Source: Rhodanobacteraceae bacterium (GTDB lineage: Bacteria; Pseudomonadota; Gammaproteobacteria; Xanthomonadales; Ahniellaceae). From it: a stretch of DNA of 64,000 bases. The stretch covers positions 341,434 to 405,433 of the forward strand of contig JADJFT010000006.1 of the NCBI GenBank assembly GCA_016708465.1. The letters run 5' to 3'. A program made the translations under genes and the position numbers. Positions 55,091 to 63,265 of this stretch are shown one piece after another. The notes under the pieces are model-generated. The model ran no database searches and was not told the DNA's origin. It saw only the letters and a list, made by a program, of their open reading frames with translations. Each line of letters starts with the position of its first letter. The stretch's first letter is position 1.

Positions 55091-55544
55091 TCTCGAGCGC
55101 GAGCGTTTGGAGCTTGCGACCGACGATGTCCACGAACGCGCTGAACTGGCCGGCATCTACCAGAAGCGCGGACTCGATCCCGAGTTGGCGAAGCAGGTGG
55201 CTGATCAGTTGATGGCGCACGATGCGCTCGGCGCACATGCGCGCGACGAACTTGGAATCTCTGAGATGGTGACCGCTCGGCCGGTACAGGCCGCGTTTGC
55301 ATCGGCGCTCACCTTCGCGGTCGGCGCCGCGATGCCCCTGCTTCCGGTCGTTCTCGGCTCGGATCAGGTTTCGATTCCGGCCGTTTCGGTCACATCACTG
55401 CTGTGCCTCGGTGTACTCGGGGCGCTCGCCAGCGTTGTCGGTGGGGCGAAGCCGCTCGCTGGCATTCTCCGTGTCACCGGATGGGGTGCGCTTGCGATGG
55501 CAGTTACCGCCGCTGCTGGCTTGCTATTTGGTGCAAGTGGTTGA
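54822..55544 (+). CDS. VIT1/CCC1 family metal transporter, start region rearranged
   Basis: Membrane protein of the VIT (vacuolar iron transporter) family, moving Fe or Mn. The domain starts ERHRSDRIGWLRAAVLGAND followed by GIVSTASLVVGVG, AMSMAAGEYVSVSSQADTER, ELGISEMV and three C-terminal helices to GLLFGASG. Homologues begin with Met a few residues before the ERHRS motif, but no start codon is there. The nearest in-frame ATG is 54822, inside the BtuF-like reading frame, adding about 14 unrelated residues. About 240 residues from there. Confidence 0.85.
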   Translation: MGRWSKSSLRSSCHIERHRSDRIGWLRAAVLGANDGIVSTASLVVGVGSAGGSMREVLIAGTAGLVAGAMSMAAGEYVSVSSQADTERADLERERLELATDDVHERAELAGIYQKRGLDPELAKQVADQLMAHDALGAHARDELGISEMVTARPVQAAFASALTFAVGAAMPLLPVVLGSDQVSIPAVSVTSLLCLGVLGALASVVGGAKPLAGILRVTGWGALAMAVTAAAGLLFGASG

Positions 55545-55580
55545 TTCGCACAGCGCATTATCAGTCACGCGGGCGCCGCG

Positions 55581-56592
55581 TCATCGGCTGAGTACGTTCG
55601 CACCCATTTGCGCCAGTAACGTCGTCATCGCTCCGGCTTCCGCGGCCCGTTCATTCGAGGCATTGCCTTGCAGTGCGTTTCGTAACGCCTTGCGCGATCG
55701 CTGCCAAGCGGAAGAATGAGAACGCCAGCACGAATGGCCAATCGCCAATCGCGCTGCGCCGGGTCAAGGCTTGGTAGTGCTCGATCAATGCAGTTTCGTC
55801 GGGAATGCCAAGTGCGCTGCGATCTAGTCCCGCAAGTCCGGGCAGGGCAGGGTTGCGTGGCAGGCGCAGCGCCATGCAGAAATAGCCGAGGTCAGCGTGC
55901 GGATGACCAATTGTCGCTAACTCCCAGTCAACGACTGCGATGATGCGCGGTTGGTCGTGGTGCCAGATCAGATTGTCGATCCGGAAATCGCCATGCACCA
56001 AGGCAACCCGGCCATCGTCATGCGGACAGCGCGCTGGCAGACGATCGATCAGCGTCTCCATCGCGTCAATACGCTGGCTTTCGCTGGCGCGATATTGCTT
56101 GGTCCAGGTGGCGATCTGGCGCAAAAAATAATGGCTCGCTTTGCCGAAATTACCGAGTCCGACGGCGCCGACGTCAACGCCGTGCAGCGCCGCGAGCACA
56201 CGCATGATCTCGTCGTAATAAGCACGGCGCTGATCGAATGCGATATCGGGCAAGGATGGATCCCAGAGAATGCGACCATCGACATGCGCCATCACGTAGA
56301 ACATTGCACCGATCACCGATTCGTCGGTGCACAGTGCCAGCGGTCGCGCCACCGGCACACCATGACCGTACAGCGCACTCAGTACGAGGTATTCACGATC
56401 CACCGCATGCGCGCCCGGCAGCAACTGTCCGAACGGCTTGCGGCGCAGCACGTAGGTGCCCGACGCCGCATCAAGCTGATAGGTCGGGTTCGACTGCCCA
56501 CCCTTGAACTTGGTTGCCGTTGTCGGGCCACGAAAGCCAGGCACGCGTGTCTCGCACCACGCCGACAATCGATCGAGGGGAAGATCGCTCAT
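55581..56592 (-). CDS. APH-type phosphotransferase (ACAD10-like), 3' frameshift
   Basis: About 336 residues when corrected. Kinase-like fold: FKGGQSNPTYQLDAASGTYV, VLRRKPFGQLLPGAHAVDRE, catalytic VHGDFRIDNLIWH and metal-binding VVDWELATIGHPHADLGYF. The uncorrected frame stops at 55651 after TKRTARQCLE. One added base near 55665 gives ALQGNASNERAAEAG and LLAQMGANVLSR, the usual C-terminus, with a stop at 55581. The start overlaps the acyl-CoA dehydrogenase stop by four bases; these pairs act in hydroxyacyl or 4-hydroxy acid catabolism. Confidence 0.88.
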
Positions 56593-57803
56593 CGTTGCAT
56601 CAACATCGATTTCGCGAGTGCGGTCAGGTGCACTTCGTCCGGGCCGTCGGCGAGACTAAGGGCGCGGGCGCCGGCGTAAGCTTTGGACAAGAATATGTCT
56701 TCGGAGACACCAAGTGCGCCGTGGATCTGGATGGCGCGGTCAATGACGCGTTGAGCCATGCGCGGGGCGACAATCTTGATCATGCCGATCTCGTCCTTGG
56801 CACCGCGTGCGCCGCCGACGTCGAGTTTGTGTGCCGCGGCAAACGTCAGCAGGCGGGCCTGCTCGATCTCGCAGCGGCTGAGCGCGATCGCTTCGCGCAC
56901 CATGCCCTGTTCGGCCAGTGGACGATGGAATGCGATGCGCGTGCGGGCGCGTTGCAGCATGGCATCGAGTGCGCGCTGAGCGAGGCCGATCAAACGCATG
57001 CAGTGATGGATGCGCCCCGGGCCGAGTCGTCCCTGCGCGATCTCGAAGCCACGGCCTTCGCCGGCGATCAGGTGATCGAGCGGCACGCGCGCGTCGTTGA
57101 AGTGCACTTCGGCATGGCCACTCGGCGCATCGTCGAAACCGAACAGATGCAGTGGGCGCACCACGGTCACACCCGGCGTCGCTTTGGGCACGATGATCTG
57201 GCTATGGCGTCGATGCGGTTCTGCGTCCGGATCGGTCACGCCCATCACGATGAAGAAGTCGAGGCGCGGGTCCATGGCACCGGTAATCCACCATTTTCGC
57301 CCGCTCACCACGTAATGATCAGCGCTACGTTGAATGCGCGTCGCGATGTTGGTGGCATCGCTCGATGCCACGTCTGGTTCAGTCATCGCAAACGCCGAGC
57401 GGGTTTGGCCAGACAGCAAGGGTTGCAGCCAACGTTGCTGCTGCATGGTCGAGCCATAGTGATGCAACACTTCCATGTTGCCGGTGTCTGGGGCGTTGCA
57501 GTTGATCGTTTCGGGCGCGATCAGCGATCGCCCAGTCAGTTCCGCGAGTGGCGCGTAGTCAAGATTCGACAGCCCCGCTCCGTGATTTGGGTCGGGCAGG
57601 AACAGGTTCCACAAGCCGCGTTGCTGTGCTTCTGCTTTCAGCGTTTCGATGATTGGCGGGATCGTCCAGCGCTGGCCCGGTTGCTCGATGTGTGCATCGA
57701 ATTCGGCTTCAGCCGGCAGCACGCGATGATCAATAAAATGCGCGAGTTCGGCATGTAGCGCATGTGCGCGTTCGGAAAACGGAAACAGTGGCGACAGCGC
57801 CAT
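56589..57803 (-). CDS. Acyl-CoA dehydrogenase family protein
   Basis: 404 residues. FAD-dependent alpha,beta-oxidation of acyl-CoA thioesters. ACAD features: FAMTEPDVASSDATNIATRI, YVVSGRKWWITGAMDPR, EGRGFEIAQGRLGPGRIHHC and QIHGALGVSEDIFLSKAYAG near the C-terminus. It resembles the ACAD10/11-like group and is coupled to the phosphotransferase gene. Substrate chain length unknown. Upstream is a histidine phosphatase gene on the same strand, nine bases away. Confidence 0.94.
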   Translation of the reverse strand: MALSPLFPFSERAHALHAELAHFIDHRVLPAEAEFDAHIEQPGQRWTIPPIIETLKAEAQQRGLWNLFLPDPNHGAGLSNLDYAPLAELTGRSLIAPETINCNAPDTGNMEVLHHYGSTMQQQRWLQPLLSGQTRSAFAMTEPDVASSDATNIATRIQRSADHYVVSGRKWWITGAMDPRLDFFIVMGVTDPDAEPHRRHSQIIVPKATPGVTVVRPLHLFGFDDAPSGHAEVHFNDARVPLDHLIAGEGRGFEIAQGRLGPGRIHHCMRLIGLAQRALDAMLQRARTRIAFHRPLAEQGMVREAIALSRCEIEQARLLTFAAAHKLDVGGARGAKDEIGMIKIVAPRMAQRVIDRAIQIHGALGVSEDIFLSKAYAGARALSLADGPDEVHLTALAKSMLMQR

Positions 57804-57811
57804 GCATCACC

Positions 57812-58522
57812 TCAGAAATGAGTCCAGAGTTTGCGCTCACCAGGAGCCGACAGATGCGGTAGTTGATTGAAACTGAGCAAGCGCACGCCGCCGTCGAACA
57901 CCACGAATTCGCTGATTGCCGAATTGCGGATGGCGATGTTCAGATCAACCGAACGTGTATCCGCGACTTCCAGAGCACGTTGCGCCAGTTGCCCGACGAC
58001 ACCGCCGGAAGTGACCAACAGCACACGCTCGCGGCCATGATGGCGCTCAGTCAGACGCGTCATCGCGGCGTCGATACGGGCGCGGAATCTGAACCAGCCT
58101 TCGTCCAGTTGCGCATCCATCGCGCCGCTGGCCCAGTGCCGCAGCGCCGCTAGAAGATAACGTGCGACCTGCATGCGGTCGCGTGGGCCGGGCATGGCGT
58201 CGCGGTCGATCGGTCGATGTTGCGGATGCGTGGCCAAGAAGGCCGACAGCACCGCGCCATGATCGAACTCGTTGAAGCCGGGATCGATCTCGACTTCGGG
58301 CAGGGTTCTACCCGCGTCGGCAAAAGCCCGTTCGATGGCCGACAGCGTCTGTTGATGACGGCGCATCGCGCCAACGACGATGGCATCGAAGCCGATGTCG
58401 TGATCGGCGGCGAGCCAGCACCCAAGGCGCAGGGCTTGGTCTTCGCCGAGCGGCGAGAGTTGGTCGTAGTCGTCGGCATCGAATGACGCTTGGGCGTGGC
58501 GGATAGCGAGAATCTCGGTCAT
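57812..58522 (-). CDS. Histidine phosphatase family protein
   Basis: 236 residues. Phosphoglycerate-mutase-like fold with the RHG-type motif as LAIRHAQASFDADDYDQLSP, in which Gly is replaced by Ala, and the second His region LVTSGGVVGQLAQ. Substrate unknown. On the same strand as the lipid-catabolism pair, so it is probably part of that transcript. Confidence 0.87.
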   Translation of the reverse strand: MTEILAIRHAQASFDADDYDQLSPLGEDQALRLGCWLAADHDIGFDAIVVGAMRRHQQTLSAIERAFADAGRTLPEVEIDPGFNEFDHGAVLSAFLATHPQHRPIDRDAMPGPRDRMQVARYLLAALRHWASGAMDAQLDEGWFRFRARIDAAMTRLTERHHGRERVLLVTSGGVVGQLAQRALEVADTRSVDLNIAIRNSAISEFVVFDGGVRLLSFNQLPHLSAPGERKLWTHF

Positions 58523-58523
58523 C

Positions 58524-59105
58524 TCAAGCTCCGCCCGCGATCATCGCCAGCCCGAATTCGGCGAGCGGCGCCGCGACCAGTACCCGCACCAGTTGCAGGA
58601 CAAGCACGGCGAAGAGCGGCGATAGATCGAGCCCGCCGATCGACGGGACGAGTTTTTGAAAGGGCTTCAAGATCGGATCGCTAAGTCGGTACAGCGTCTG
58701 CACGACCGGGTTGTAGGGATCGGGTGAGACAAAGCTCAGGATGGCGCGGACGATAATCATCCAGAGCAGCGCGGTCGCCGCAAATTGGATCAACATCGCC
58801 AGCGCGATCACCAGCAGAGCCAGTAGCGGCAAGCCGAATCCGGCCAGCCGATAAAGCAGCCAGGTTTCGAGCAGGGTCAACAGGAAGGTGATCAGCAAGG
58901 CGGCGAGATTCCAGCCGTTCACTACCGGTAGTGCCTTCTGGATCGGGATCAGCACCGGGTTGGTCAGTCGGTAGACGAACTGCGACAACGGGTTGCGGAA
59001 ATCTACGCGCAGGCCCTGCATTAGCAGCCGGAAGAAAAACAACCCAATGACGAGTCCGAACATAACTTGGACGATCAACGCGCCGGCATTCGCAAGATGG
59101 CCCAT
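58524..59105 (-). CDS. YggT family membrane protein
   Basis: 193 residues with two YGGT repeats (FFRLLMQGLRVDFRNPLSQF with TNPVLIPIQK; IVRAILSFVSPDPYNPVVQT with SDPILKPFQKL) and four hydrophobic helices. Linked to cell-envelope or division genes in many bacteria; function unclear. Follows proC with a two-base gap in the yggS-proC-yggT order. Confidence 0.93.
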   Translation of the reverse strand: MGHLANAGALIVQVMFGLVIGLFFFRLLMQGLRVDFRNPLSQFVYRLTNPVLIPIQKALPVVNGWNLAALLITFLLTLLETWLLYRLAGFGLPLLALLVIALAMLIQFAATALLWMIIVRAILSFVSPDPYNPVVQTLYRLSDPILKPFQKLVPSIGGLDLSPLFAVLVLQLVRVLVAAPLAEFGLAMIAGGA

Positions 59106-59107
59106 GC

Positions 59108-59926
59108 TCAGGCTCCAAACTGGTTCGAGAGTTCGCGACCGCGTTCAGTAGCGCGGACGACGGCGACGTCGACCAAATCGCGGAAACCGCCCGCTTCAAG
59201 CCGTTCCAGCGCGGCTTGGGTGGTGCCACCCGGCGAGGTAACACGCTGACGCAGTATCGCCGGATCATCGCTGCCGTCCGCGATCGCCATACGTGCTGCA
59301 CCCAGTGCGGTGTTCAGGACCAAGGTGCGAGCGGCCGCTGGCGTTAGCCCTTGCCGTTCGGCGGCTGCGATCAGGCTCTCCATCAACAGGAAAAAATATG
59401 CCGGCCCGCTCCCCGACACTGCCGTTACTGCGTCCATCAATGCTTCGTCGTCGATCCACACCGTGGCACCGGCTGCGGCCATGATCGCCTCGGCGCGCGA
59501 TCGTGCCGAGGCATCGACGCGGGCATCGGCAAACAGACCGGTAACGCCGGCTCCGACCAGCGCAGGCGTGTTCGGCATGCAGCGCACGATGCGTGCCCCC
59601 GGCTTGAACCAACTGCGGAAGTTTTGCAGCCGGATGCCCGCGGCAATCGAGATCAGCAGTGGGTTGCGCGCCGCGACTTGATCGGCAAGGTCGCGGCATA
59701 CCGTCGCCATGACCTGTGGCTTGACGGCAAGCACGATGATGTCGGCGTCGCGTGCCGCCTCGTGGCTGTCGCGGTGCACCGATACGCCGAATTCCGCTGC
59801 CAAGCTGTAGCGTGTTGATTCCATCGGTTCGGCCACGCGAAGCGCGGGTCGGTGGCCGCGAGCAATCAGTCCACTGATCAGCGCGCGTGCCATGTTGCCG
59901 CCGCCGATGAATGCCAAGGTTGTCAT
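59108..59926 (-). CDS. proC: Pyrroline-5-carboxylate reductase ProC
   Basis: 272 residues from ATG 59926. Reduces pyrroline-5-carboxylate to proline. NADPH site LAFIGGGNMARALISGLI, ADIIVLAVKPQVMATVC, VRCMPNTPALVGAG, and the catalytic C-terminal TAVSGSGPAYFFLLMESL and RVTSPGGTTQAAL. The ATG overlaps the yggS stop (59923). Confidence 0.96.
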   Translation of the reverse strand: MTTLAFIGGGNMARALISGLIARGHRPALRVAEPMESTRYSLAAEFGVSVHRDSHEAARDADIIVLAVKPQVMATVCRDLADQVAARNPLLISIAAGIRLQNFRSWFKPGARIVRCMPNTPALVGAGVTGLFADARVDASARSRAEAIMAAAGATVWIDDEALMDAVTAVSGSGPAYFFLLMESLIAAAERQGLTPAAARTLVLNTALGAARMAIADGSDDPAILRQRVTSPGGTTQAALERLEAGGFRDLVDVAVVRATERGRELSNQFGA

Positions 59927-60599
59927 GCCGGTCGTCCGCGTTCGCCAAAGAACGCCGATCCTATCCGAACCAGGTTGGCACCTTCGGCAATGGCGACCGA
60001 GAAATCGTCGGACATGCCCATCGACAAGGTATCGACCCCGGCATGGCGTTGCTTCAAGCGGTCGAACAGAATGCGCATGCGCCGAAAGGCATGCGGACGC
60101 TGCGTCGGGTCCGCGTTCGGCTTGGGGATGGCCATCAGTCCTCGCAGTCGCAGTCGCGGCTGTGCCGCGATCGCGGTAGCGAGTGCATCGACCATCTCCG
60201 GCGCGCAGCCCGACTTGCTGGCTTCGTCGTCGATATTTACCTGCACCAGCACGTTGAGTGCGGTCAAGTCCACGGGACGGAATTTCGCCAGCAGTGGGAT
60301 CAGTTTGTCGCGGTCGACACTCTGCACCCAGTCGAAGTGGGTGGCCGCCTCCTTGCACTTGTTCGATTGCAATGGGCCGATCAGGTGCCATTCGAGATCG
60401 AGGTCGGCGAGTTCATGCTGTTTGGCCAATGCCTCCTGCACGTAATTTTCACCGAATGCCGATTGGCCGAGCGCCGCCAGCGCGCGTACTGCGGCCGCTG
60501 GCTGGGTCTTGCTGACAGCGAGCACACGGACGCCGCTGGTACCGGCGGCAGCACCACGGCTGTGCAAATGCGTTGGAATCGATCAAGGAGGTCGGTCAT
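59923..60599 (-). CDS. yggS: YggS-family PLP homeostasis protein, 5' frameshift
   Basis: PLP-binding alanine-racemase-like barrel involved in B6 and amino-acid balance. The N-terminus MTDLLDRFQRICTA starts at ATG 60599; after about 13 residues a one-base shift near 60555 leads to the frame carrying GVRVLAVSKTQPAAAVRALA (PLP-lysine region), FGENYVQEALAK, WHLIGPLQSNK and SMGMSDDFSVAIAEGANLVR. About 225 residues. Overlaps proC; divergent from pilT. Confidence 0.9.
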
Positions 60600-60617
60600 G
60601 GTTCTGCTCGCGGCGCG

Positions 60618-60646
60618 TTCTGCAGATCCGCAAAAAGGGATATAGT
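60618..60646 (+). promoter_or_regulatory. Candidate sigma70 promoter of pilT
   Basis: TTCTGC (60618-60623) and TATAGT (60641-60646) with a 17-base spacer, 34 bases before the pilT ATG. Moderate match only. Confidence 0.4.
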
Positions 60647-60679
60647 CGGTTCAGTTTACGCCTGGCACCGGAGCGCCGC

Positions 60680-61717
60680 ATGGATATCGCCGAGCTACTC
60701 GCATTCTCGGTCAAGAACAAAGCGTCTGACCTGCATTTGTCTGCGGGCTTGCCGCCGATGATCCGCGTGGATGGCGACGTACGCCGCATCAACATCCCGG
60801 CACTTGATCACAAGGCCGTGCATTCTCTGGTCTACGACATCATGTCGGACAAGCAGCGGCGCGACTACGAAGAATTCCTCGAGACCGACTTTTCCTTCGA
60901 GATTCCCAACCTGGCGCGCTTCCGCGTCAATGCCTTCAATCAGAACCGCGGTGCCGGTGCAGTATTTCGTACCATTCCAAGCCAGATTCTGACGCTTGAA
61001 GACTTGAATGCGCCGAAGATATTCAAAGAACTGATCGACGTACCGCAAGGCTTGGTGCTGGTGACCGGGCCAACCGGTTCCGGCAAGTCAACCACGCTCG
61101 CCGGCATGGTCGACCACATCAACAAGAACGAATACGGCCATATCCTCACCATCGAGGACCCGATCGAATTCGTGCATCAGTCACAGAAGTGTCTGATCAA
61201 TCAGCGCGAAGTGCATCGTGATACGCATGGCTTCAATGAAGCGCTGCGTTCGGCATTGCGCGAAGACCCTGACTATATTCTGGTCGGCGAAATGCGCGAC
61301 ATGGAAACCATCCGCTTGGCCTTGACCGCTGCGGAAACCGGACATCTGGTGTTCGGCACCCTGCATACTTCGTCGGCCGCAAAGACGGTCGATCGCATCA
61401 TCGACGTGTTCCCGGCCGGCGAAAAGCCGATGGTGCGTTCGATGCTGTCGGAGTCGCTGCGTGCGGTGGTCTCGCAGTCGCTGCTGAAAAAGGTCGGCGG
61501 TGGCCGAGTTGCGGCGCACGAGATCATGGTCGGCATTCCGGCGATCCGTAACTTGATCCGCGAGGACAAGGTCGCGCAGATGTATTCGTCGATTCAGACG
61601 GGTGCAGCTGTCGGCATGCAGACCCTCGATCAATGCTTGCAGGATCTAGTGAAGCGCGGTCTGATCACGCGTCTTCAAGCATCGAGTTATGCCAAGGACA
61701 AAAAGCTGTTCGATTGA
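60680..61717 (+). CDS. pilT: Type IV pilus retraction ATPase PilT
   Basis: 345 residues from ATG 60680 (DIAELLAFSVKNKASDLHLS). Hexameric motor that depolymerises type IV pili for twitching. Walker A LVTGPTGSGKSTTLAGMVDH, Asp box TIEDPIEFVH, Walker B region ALREDPDYILVGEMRDMETI, His box TGHLVFGTLHT and the diagnostic AIRNLIRE motif. pilU follows 44 bases later. Confidence 0.97.
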   Translation: MDIAELLAFSVKNKASDLHLSAGLPPMIRVDGDVRRINIPALDHKAVHSLVYDIMSDKQRRDYEEFLETDFSFEIPNLARFRVNAFNQNRGAGAVFRTIPSQILTLEDLNAPKIFKELIDVPQGLVLVTGPTGSGKSTTLAGMVDHINKNEYGHILTIEDPIEFVHQSQKCLINQREVHRDTHGFNEALRSALREDPDYILVGEMRDMETIRLALTAAETGHLVFGTLHTSSAAKTVDRIIDVFPAGEKPMVRSMLSESLRAVVSQSLLKKVGGGRVAAHEIMVGIPAIRNLIREDKVAQMYSSIQTGAAVGMQTLDQCLQDLVKRGLITRLQASSYAKDKKLFD

Positions 61718-61761
61718 TGCCGGATTGAGCATCGTTTCCCGATCCGGCCCGGAGAAATCAA

Positions 61762-62889
61762 ATGAGTAGTGTGGACTTCACCTCGTTCCTTAAATTGATG
61801 GTCCACAAGAAGGGCTCGGACCTGTTCATCACGGCCGGCATTCCACCGTCGATGAAAGTCAATGGTCGTATCGCCCCGGTCACGCAAGCGCCGCTATCGC
61901 CGCAAGCCTGTCGCGACATGGTGCTGAACGTGATGACGCCCTCGCAGCGCGAGGAGTTTGAAAAGACCCACGAGTGCCAGTTTGCGATCTCGCTGCAAGG
62001 CGTCGGTCGTTTCCGCGTCAGTTGCTTCTACCAACGCAACCAGGTCGGCATGGTGCTGCGTCGTATCGAGACGCGCATTCCGGGTGTTGAGGAACTCGGT
62101 CTGCCGCCAGTGGTGAAAACCTTGGCGATGACCAAACGCGGCTTGATCATGTTCGTCGGTGCGACCGGTACCGGTAAATCCACATCGTTGGCGGCGATGC
62201 TTGGGTATCGCAACCAGAATTCGACCGGCCACATCATCACGATTGAGGACCCGATCGAATTCGTGCACAAGCATGAAGGCTGCATCATCACCCAACGCGA
62301 AGTCGGTATCGATACTGACAGTTGGGAGAACGCGCTGAAGAACACCCTGCGTCAGGCCCCGGACGTGATCCTGATCGGCGAAGTGCGTACGCGCGAAACT
62401 ATGGAACACGCAATCGCGTTTGCCGAAACCGGCCACCTGTGTTTGTGCACCCTGCATGCCAACAACGCGAACCAAGCGTTAGATCGCGTGCTGCACTTCT
62501 TCCCTGAGGATCGGCGCCCGCAGTTGTTGATGGATCTTTCGCTGAACTTGAAGGGCGTGGTGGCGCAGCAACTGGTGCCGACGCCGGACGGCAAGAGTCG
62601 CCGCGCCGCGATGGAAATTCTGCTCGGCACACCGCTGGTGCAGGACTACATCCGCGATGGCGAGATCCACAAGATCAAGGAAGTGATGAAGGAGTCGACC
62701 AATCTCGGCATGCGTACCTTCGACCAGAGCCTGTTTGAGTTGTATCAGGCCGGCGAAATTTCCTACGAAGATGCCTTGCGTCACGCCGATTCGGCCAACG
62801 AAGTGCGCTTGCGGATCAAACTGGCCCAGGGTGGCGATGCACACTCGCTGTCGCAGGGGTTGGATGGCGTCGAATTGATGGACCAGTAG
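61762..62889 (+). CDS. pilU: PilT-paralogous ATPase PilU
   Basis: 375 residues. PilT-dependent accessory retraction motor. DFTSFLKLMVHKKGSDLFIT, Walker A MFVGATGTGKSTSLAAMLGY, TIEDPIEFVHKHEGCIITQR, APDVILIGEVRTRETM, TGHLCLCTLHANNANQALDR. The C-terminus is longer than in PilT, and AIRNLIRE is absent, as expected for PilU. Downstream is a DUF2007 gene. Confidence 0.96.
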   Translation: MSSVDFTSFLKLMVHKKGSDLFITAGIPPSMKVNGRIAPVTQAPLSPQACRDMVLNVMTPSQREEFEKTHECQFAISLQGVGRFRVSCFYQRNQVGMVLRRIETRIPGVEELGLPPVVKTLAMTKRGLIMFVGATGTGKSTSLAAMLGYRNQNSTGHIITIEDPIEFVHKHEGCIITQREVGIDTDSWENALKNTLRQAPDVILIGEVRTRETMEHAIAFAETGHLCLCTLHANNANQALDRVLHFFPEDRRPQLLMDLSLNLKGVVAQQLVPTPDGKSRRAAMEILLGTPLVQDYIRDGEIHKIKEVMKESTNLGMRTFDQSLFELYQAGEISYEDALRHADSANEVRLRIKLAQGGDAHSLSQGLDGVELMDQ

Positions 62890-62895
62890 ACCGAT

Positions 62896-63156
62896 ATGCG
62901 CTGCGTCTATGTCGCGGAGGATCTGATCGACGCCCACTTGGTGTGCGACCGACTCTGCGACGACGGTATTCCAGCGGAAATCCACGGCGCAGACCTGACC
63001 GGCAGCTTCGGTTTGTTACCCGGATATGTCTCGGTCTGGGTCCCGGAAATGCAATCAATCGATGCCGACCACGTGCTCGAATTGTTCCGCCCCGCTGAAC
63101 TCGAAGCGTCGCTTGGCGTGGATCTCGCCATTCCGGACGGTGCCGCACCGGCGTAG
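62896..63156 (+). CDS. DUF2007 putative signal-transducing protein
   Basis: 86 residues, RCVYVAEDLIDAHLVCDRLC, ADLTGSFGLLPGYVSVWVPE. The DUF2007 pattern is a small ferredoxin-like fold. Starts six bases after pilU, so it is probably in the same transcript. Function unknown. Confidence 0.8.
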   Translation: MRCVYVAEDLIDAHLVCDRLCDDGIPAEIHGADLTGSFGLLPGYVSVWVPEMQSIDADHVLELFRPAELEASLGVDLAIPDGAAPA

Positions 63157-63199
63157 CCGGAGTCACTGTTCTGCAACGTCTTGGCGACATTAGTTGGCG

Positions 63200-63218
63200 C
63201 TGTCATAAAGCGGTCAAA
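63200..63218 (+). promoter_or_regulatory. Pho box upstream of the porin gene
   Basis: CTGTCAT-AAAG-CGGTCAA is two 7-base half sites separated by four bases, the PhoB-binding layout (consensus CTGTCAT-N4-CTGTCAT). It lies 48 bases before the ATG of a gene for an OprO/OprP-like phosphate-selective porin, with CAATAG as a possible -10. Phosphate-starvation control is a strong inference. Confidence 0.72.
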
Positions 63219-63265
63219 TATCGGCAATAGAGTGCGCGGCAATCCGTCATCCAAGGGTCGCCACC